Under the pieces are notes generated by a model. The model searched no databases, had not been told where the DNA came from, and saw nothing but the letters and a program-made list of their open reading frames with translations. Shown in pieces: positions 58,554 to 64,000 of a stretch of 64,000 nucleotides of DNA (the stretch's first letter is position 1; the number at the start of each line of letters is the position of its first letter). Position numbers and translations under genes: made by a program. The stretch spans positions 2,108,001-2,172,000 of the forward strand of contig CAMZOI010000001.1 of the NCBI GenBank assembly GCA_947331495.1. The letters run 5' to 3'. Source of the DNA: Erythrobacteraceae bacterium Alg239-R51. Its GTDB lineage: Bacteria; Pseudomonadota; Alphaproteobacteria; Sphingomonadales; Sphingomonadaceae.

Positions 58554-59369
58554 CTATTGCTGCACTTGCTGTTGTTCGACCGAAACGTCGACTTCGAGTA
58601 CCGTCGAGGTCGTTCCGAAACTGATGCCGGTTATTGGCGCGGCATCGCGATAATCGCGGCCCGTCGCGACGCGCACATAGCGCGCATCGGGGCTAATCCC
58701 GTTGGAGATATCGAACCCGACCCAGCCTAGTCCCTCGGCATAGGCTTCAGCCCAGGCATGACCGGCTTCCTGTTCGACCCGATCGTTCATCATCAGGTAT
58801 CCGCTCACATAGCGAGCCGGTATGCCCAGCAGGCGCGCTGCACCGATGAAGATGTGCGCGTGGTCCTGACAAACCCCTGCCTGCGCGGCAAAGGCTTCTT
58901 CCGCCGTGGTCTTCGAATGGGTCGTGCCGGTACGATATTCGACCTTGTCGAGAATGGTTGCGGACAGGCGATGGAGGGTGTCCAGACGATCCTCTCCGCT
59001 ATTGCGCAAGTCTTCGACGGCCTCGCGGACGCCGGGGCCGGGACGGGTGATGTCGGTCTGGCCACGGAAGCTCCACAAGGGCAGATGACCTGCGTGCCGA
59101 CCGATGACACCGGCATGATCGTGTGTATCGACCGTACCGTGGCACGTGACTGTCACGACCTGCGTCCCGGACTCGACCGCGACAAGCGTGGTCGTGTTAT
59201 GGTGCTGATCCTCGTAGGTCAGTTCCTCGCGGGCGTTCTCGTAGTCCATCGACCAGTCGACAATCTTCTGCCCCTGCGTTTCCTTGGGCGTCAGCCGCAA
59301 ACGTTGCAGCGCATGCACAACCGGGTTTTCGAAGCGGTAGCGGGTGGTATGGCGTATAGAGAGGCGCAT
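58554..59369 (-). CDS. transglutaminase-like cysteine hydrolase of the Anbu operon
   Basis: This 271-residue protein has an N-terminal beta-domain (MRLSIRHTTRYRFENPV) and a papain-like core with catalytic Cys167 (QAGVCQDHAH), His204 (GHAWAEAY) and Asp220 (WVGFDISN). Members of this branch are predicted peptidases or amide-forming enzymes, often next to ATP-grasp amidoligases. The start overlaps the alpha-E stop by one base (TGATG), and Anbu follows 22 bases later. It has no signal peptide, so it should be cytoplasmic. Confidence 0.9.
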   Translation of the reverse strand: MRLSIRHTTRYRFENPVVHALQRLRLTPKETQGQKIVDWSMDYENAREELTYEDQHHNTTTLVAVESGTQVVTVTCHGTVDTHDHAGVIGRHAGHLPLWSFRGQTDITRPGPGVREAVEDLRNSGEDRLDTLHRLSATILDKVEYRTGTTHSKTTAEEAFAAQAGVCQDHAHIFIGAARLLGIPARYVSGYLMMNDRVEQEAGHAWAEAYAEGLGWVGFDISNGISPDARYVRVATGRDYRDAAPITGISFGTTSTVLEVDVSVEQQQVQQ

Positions 59370-60312
59370 CAGGCAAGGAACCTGTAATCTTGAGCGATCG
59401 CACGACCGATCGCAGCGTTTGATCGAGTGAAGTCGATCAGGAATTCGTGCAGACCTTGGTCGAACACGGTGTCGATGTTCAAATCCGCCATGCGGGTGTC
59501 GGCAGCGCGCATCAGGGCATTGCTTTCACCTTCGCTGCCATGAAGTCGCGCCAAGGCAGCTAGATTGGCCCGCAATGCGGAGTGGCAGAATGCAAGGCTG
59601 CGCGGAAACCCATCGTCGAGGATGAGGAATTCGCAGATGCCCTTGGCGTCGATCTGGCCGGCATTGAGCCAGCGATAGGCACGATCCCCGGAAACCGAAC
59701 GCAGGACTTGGTCCCATTGGCCGGTATCGAGGCTTGACCCGACATAGGACAGCGAAGGCAGAAGAAGGTAATATTTGATATCGAGGATACGCGCGATACT
59801 GTCCGCTCGTTCGATGAACGTGCCGGCACCGGCGAAATGGTATCCCTCGTCCCGCAGCATGGATCCGGCCATCGCCCCATGGGCCAGGGTTCCGGCCCGG
59901 CGAATCGTGGCCACGGTATCGAGCACGCGGTTTTCGGGAACCGGTCTGGAAAGCTGATCCTTCATTTCCAGCCAGTTTTCGTTGATCGCCTCCCACAACT
60001 CGCCGCTGATGGCATTGCGGACCAGTCGCGCATTCTGCCTGACCTGGCCGAACATGGACAGGATCGAGGCAGGGTTTTCCTTTTCGCGCAAGACATAGTT
60101 CCATGCCTGCATGCCGGTATAGCTGGCATGCTTGGCCTCGTAGCCTTCGCGCTGGCCGGCGGTCGCGATGACCGACCGCCATTCCTCTTCCGCGGTCACG
60201 AGATCGCGCGTGAGCGCCATTCGCAGTCCGGCATCCAGCAGGCGAGCGGTGTTCTCCGCCCGCTCGAGATAGCGGAACATCCAGAAAAGTCCGTTGGCGG
60301 TTCTTCCTAGCA

Positions 60313-60313
<1 letters not shown>
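59369..60313 (-). CDS. alpha-E domain protein of the Anbu operon
   Basis: This 314-residue all-helical protein begins MLGRTANGLFWMFRYLERAE and contains the helical alpha-E pattern (TARLLDAGLRMAL, GTFIERADSIARILDIKYY). The alpha-E domain is found beside or fused to circularly permuted ATP-grasp enzymes and its job is not established. The start overlaps the ATP-grasp stop by one base and its stop overlaps the transglutaminase-like start by one base, so all are coupled. Repeated RAENTAR/RADSIAR motifs suggest an internal duplication. Confidence 0.9.
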
Positions 60314-61740
<1,427 letters not shown>

Positions 61741-61808
61741 GGTCCCCCTTGCTCCGGGCGCGGCGTGTCCCGCCGGCATCCCCTACCCCAATAAAGGAAC
61801 GAGCCCGG

Positions 61809-62567
61809 CTAGAGTTCCCTGAGGACCGCTTCGACCGCCTCGTGGGTCAGGACAAAGCCCATATGCGAGCACCGCAGAGCCATCGCCCGATCGCGTTCGC
61901 CGGGTCGCCCGCAAGCGGATCGAGGGTGCACGATGCCGTCGCGCGGACTCCACAGGGCAACTGTCTCCACCGGCGGCTTTTCCGTGACGACCGTGTCGAT
62001 CTCGGGCTCGTCGACGCGGTGACCTGCGATTGCCTGATAGGCGCGCCAGCCATTGTTCGCCCGGGGACTGCCGGAAAAGGGCGAGCCCAGGGTCACGACT
62101 TTCAGAACCTTGTCGGGATGCGCCTTGGCCAGTTCGCGCGCCATGACCCCGCCGAGGCTCCAGCCGATCAGGACAATCGGCTCCCCCTTGCGGCGATAAA
62201 GTCTGACCAATCGCTTCTCGACCTTGTCGAACCTGTCCTTCGTGGCACCGAAATTGTACCCGAGGCCCCATTTCTTGGTCGTGTGCCCCGCCCGCTCCAG
62301 CTGCCGTGCCATCCAGCGCATGCGGATTGGATGCGCTCCGAAGCCGGGCAGCAGCATGACGGTTTTCGGATCGTCCGAAGCGGCAATATCGAGCGAAGGG
62401 CCCAGTTTGCGCTTGAGCACCGTGAGGGGCCAGAGCAGTTCCTTGGCCAAAAGCAGCGCGCGCGGCGCCTGAACATCATCGGGGCACGGTTCAGCCGCCA
62501 GCGTCCAGCGGCGCGCCAGTTCTTCGCGATTGAGAAGCGCGGTGTCCTTGAGGCTTGGCGTGACCAT
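61809..62567 (-). CDS. alpha/beta-hydrolase family protein
   Basis: This 252-residue enzyme has the nucleophile elbow GWSLGG, preceded by VMLLPGFGAHP (oxyanion region) and followed by an aspartate in SPRDGIV and a histidine in SHMGFVLTHE, in the order of the catalytic triad. The N-terminal 60 residues are an unusual extension. Lipase- or esterase-like action is likely but the substrate is unknown. ATG 62567 is chosen; a TTG at 62576 would add three residues. It lies 68 bases before the Anbu operon in the same direction, so shared transcription is possible. Confidence 0.85.
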   Translation of the reverse strand: MVTPSLKDTALLNREELARRWTLAAEPCPDDVQAPRALLLAKELLWPLTVLKRKLGPSLDIAASDDPKTVMLLPGFGAHPIRMRWMARQLERAGHTTKKWGLGYNFGATKDRFDKVEKRLVRLYRRKGEPIVLIGWSLGGVMARELAKAHPDKVLKVVTLGSPFSGSPRANNGWRAYQAIAGHRVDEPEIDTVVTEKPPVETVALWSPRDGIVHPRSACGRPGERDRAMALRCSHMGFVLTHEAVEAVLREL

Positions 62568-62622
62568 GATTGCCAATAATGCGCGAGGGCCGTTAACGGC
62601 TCCTGAAAACGTCCAGTCGCTG

Positions 62623-63156
62623 CTAGGAACTGCAGTCCCCGATCCGTTCGTGCTGGCTGCGCATGGTCATGCTGCCCTCACCCTGGCCCGGAATGTTTCC
62701 TTCCATCCGCATCGTCATGTCGGACGTGGTTTCGGTGCCGGTGCCGGTCATGGTCATGCGCATGGTTTCGCCAGCTTCGCCCTGGCAGTTCATGACGGCA
62801 TCGATATCGCCCCCATCGACTTCGAACCGATCGAACGTGCAGCTGTCATCCTGCGATTCCCTGGCCATCTGTTCGAAGCCCTTGTCCGCTTCTTCCTGCG
62901 TCAGGCAATATTCGAAACTGCGCGACATCATCTGCTTCATCATGTCGACGGCTTGAGGCGGGGCGTTGTCCGCCTCCAGATCGACCAGTTCGACCGTGGC
63001 GCGGTACTGCCCTGCCCGCGGCGTGACCGCTCCCGAACGTTCGATTTCCGCCTGGGCCTCATCCATGCTGATCGTTCCGTCACCATCGCTATCCGGGTCC
63101 GGACTGCCGCATCCGGCAAGAGCGATTGCGGTGAGGGTCGCGACAATGAAACGCAT
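62623..63156 (-). CDS. DUF3617-like lipoprotein with an EF-hand motif
   Basis: This 177-residue protein has a signal peptide with lipobox LAGC (Cys16). Residues 22-33 ([12 protein letters not shown]) form a complete EF-hand loop with calcium ligands at positions 1, 3, 5, 7, 9 and 12. The rest matches a DUF3617-type domain ([31 protein letters not shown], and an alternating [18 protein letters not shown] strand pair). ATG 63156 gives the signal peptide; upstream frame has no homology. Function unknown. It diverges from uvrB with a 97-base leader. Confidence 0.8.
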   Translation of the reverse strand: MRFIVATLTAIALAGCGSPDPDSDGDGTISMDEAQAEIERSGAVTPRAGQYRATVELVDLEADNAPPQAVDMMKQMMSRSFEYCLTQEEADKGFEQMARESQDDSCTFDRFEVDGGDIDAVMNCQGEAGETMRMTMTGTGTETTSDMTMRMEGNIPGQGEGSMTMRSQHERIGDCSS

Positions 63157-63253
63157 GATCTGTCTCCGAGCTGTGCCCGCACAGGCTAGCAGTCCGAGCG
63201 TCCGCTGCAAACCGGCGTTGCAGGCGGACACTTCGTCCACCATATCTGCGCGC

Positions 63254-64000
63254 ATGAGCGAACTGGTAATCCGCCGCGGCCTCGAAGAACCCGATACAAC
63301 GGGTGAATTCGTTCCACACAAGCCGGCGCGTCCGGAAAAGTCGATGCCGGGCAAGAAGTTCGAGCTCGTCAGCGACTATACGCCTTCGGGCGACCAGCCG
63401 ACGGCCATCGCGGAACTGGTTGCCGCGGCGAAGGAAGGCGAACAGACCCAGACGCTTCTGGGGGTAACGGGTTCGGGCAAGACCTTTACCATGGCCAAGG
63501 TAATCGAGGCGTTGCAGCGTCCTGCCCTGATCCTTGCGCCAAACAAGATCCTCGCCGCGCAGCTTTATGGCGAATTCAAGAGTTTCTTCCCGAACAATGC
63601 CGTCGAGTATTTCGTCAGCTATTACGATTACTACCAGCCCGAGGCCTACGTCCCTCGCTCCGACACCTATATCGAGAAGGAATCCTCGGTAAACGAGGCT
63701 ATCGACCGGATGCGCCATTCGGCCACCCGCGCCCTGCTCGAACGGGACGACGTTATCATCGTGGCCTCGGTCTCGTGTCTCTACGGTATCGGATCGGTCG
63801 AAACCTATTCGGCGATGATCTTCGATATCAAGAAAGACCAGACAGTCGATCAGCGCGAAATCATCCGCAAACTGGTCGCGCTGCAGTACAAGCGCAATGA
63901 TGCGGCCTTCGCCCGCGGTAATTTCCGGGTCCGCGGCGACAATCTCGAGATTTTTCCGAGCCACTACGAGGACATGGCGTGGCGGGTCAGCTTTTTCGGC
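63254..64000 (+). CDS. uvrB: excinuclease ABC subunit B, N-terminal part (partial)
   Basis: The gene runs off the window after 249 codons. UvrB is the damage-verifying helicase-like subunit of nucleotide excision repair. Seen are the Walker A loop [15 protein letters not shown], the motif [20 protein letters not shown], and the beta-hairpin region [20 protein letters not shown] that threads between DNA strands. The family-typical [13 protein letters not shown] segment follows a short extension rich in charged residues at the N-terminus. ATG 63254 is the likely start. Confidence 0.96.
   Translation, partial: MSELVIRRGLEEPDTTGEFVPHKPARPEKSMPGKKFELVSDYTPSGDQPTAIAELVAAAKEGEQTQTLLGVTGSGKTFTMAKVIEALQRPALILAPNKILAAQLYGEFKSFFPNNAVEYFVSYYDYYQPEAYVPRSDTYIEKESSVNEAIDRMRHSATRALLERDDVIIVASVSCLYGIGSVETYSAMIFDIKKDQTVDQREIIRKLVALQYKRNDAAFARGNFRVRGDNLEIFPSHYEDMAWRVSFFG

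Overview
The window reads as one stretch of chromosome from a high-GC alphaproteobacterium of the order Sphingomonadales, most likely family Erythrobacteraceae. This is an inference. It rests on a two-piece, permuted tmRNA whose tag reads ANDNEALAIAA, on an HdaA-type replication regulator next to purM/purN, on small families such as DUF2794 and DUF2256, on a large TonB-dependent receptor, and on the overall gene content. Nearly all genes are ordinary chromosomal genes packed in short operons with start/stop overlaps. No tRNA, rRNA, insertion sequence, prophage or CRISPR array was seen.

Layout. 0-3.2 kb: end of the F1 ATP synthase operon (atpA tail, atpG, an inserted lipoprotein gene, atpD, a short atpC). 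3.3-9.5 kb: exported S9 peptidase, membrane sulfatase-like protein, PilZ protein, glmU and a diverging phosphoglycolate phosphatase. 9.6-14.8 kb: an SDR, a multi-spanning membrane protein whose start codon lies in a hairpin, then a leftward block with DUF2794, cysE, hdaA and an exported protein. 14.8-17.7 kb: purM-purN-sulfotransferase. 17.7-21.4 kb: leftward genes including ndk, holC, DUF2256 and pepA. 21.5-27.2 kb: the conserved lptD-surA-pdxA-rsmA outer-membrane/ribosome cluster. 27.2-34.3 kb: PQQ-type sugar dehydrogenase, malate synthase G, and a partial arginine succinyltransferase operon (M20 hydrolase-astA-astB).

34.4-41.3 kb: small membrane protein, ssrA, mscL, a lemA-TPM-TPM-NUDIX-SDR operon, pspC, two tiny paralogous genes, and recF. 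41.3-48.3 kb: SGNH esterase lipoprotein, an ABC transporter pair of the YbbA/YbbP type, and a TonB-dependent receptor. 48.3-57.0 kb: typA; an accessory leftward trio (Eco57I-like restriction-modification enzyme, a 129-aa protein, a ZIP-like membrane protein); putP; an extensin-like lipoprotein. 57.0-64 kb: an atypical FixJ/LuxR regulator, then a four-gene operon of a circularly permuted ATP-grasp enzyme, an alpha-E protein, a transglutaminase-like protein and the proteasome-like Anbu peptidase. Upstream of these are an alpha/beta hydrolase, a DUF3617 lipoprotein with an EF-hand, and the diverging start of uvrB.

The strongest candidates for unusual biology are the Anbu operon with its neighbouring degenerate response regulator, the restriction enzyme with a low-GC specificity region, the start-codon hairpin at 10.54 kb, and the permuted tmRNA with a non-canonical T-loop. 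All product names rest on reading translated motifs by eye; no database search was run.
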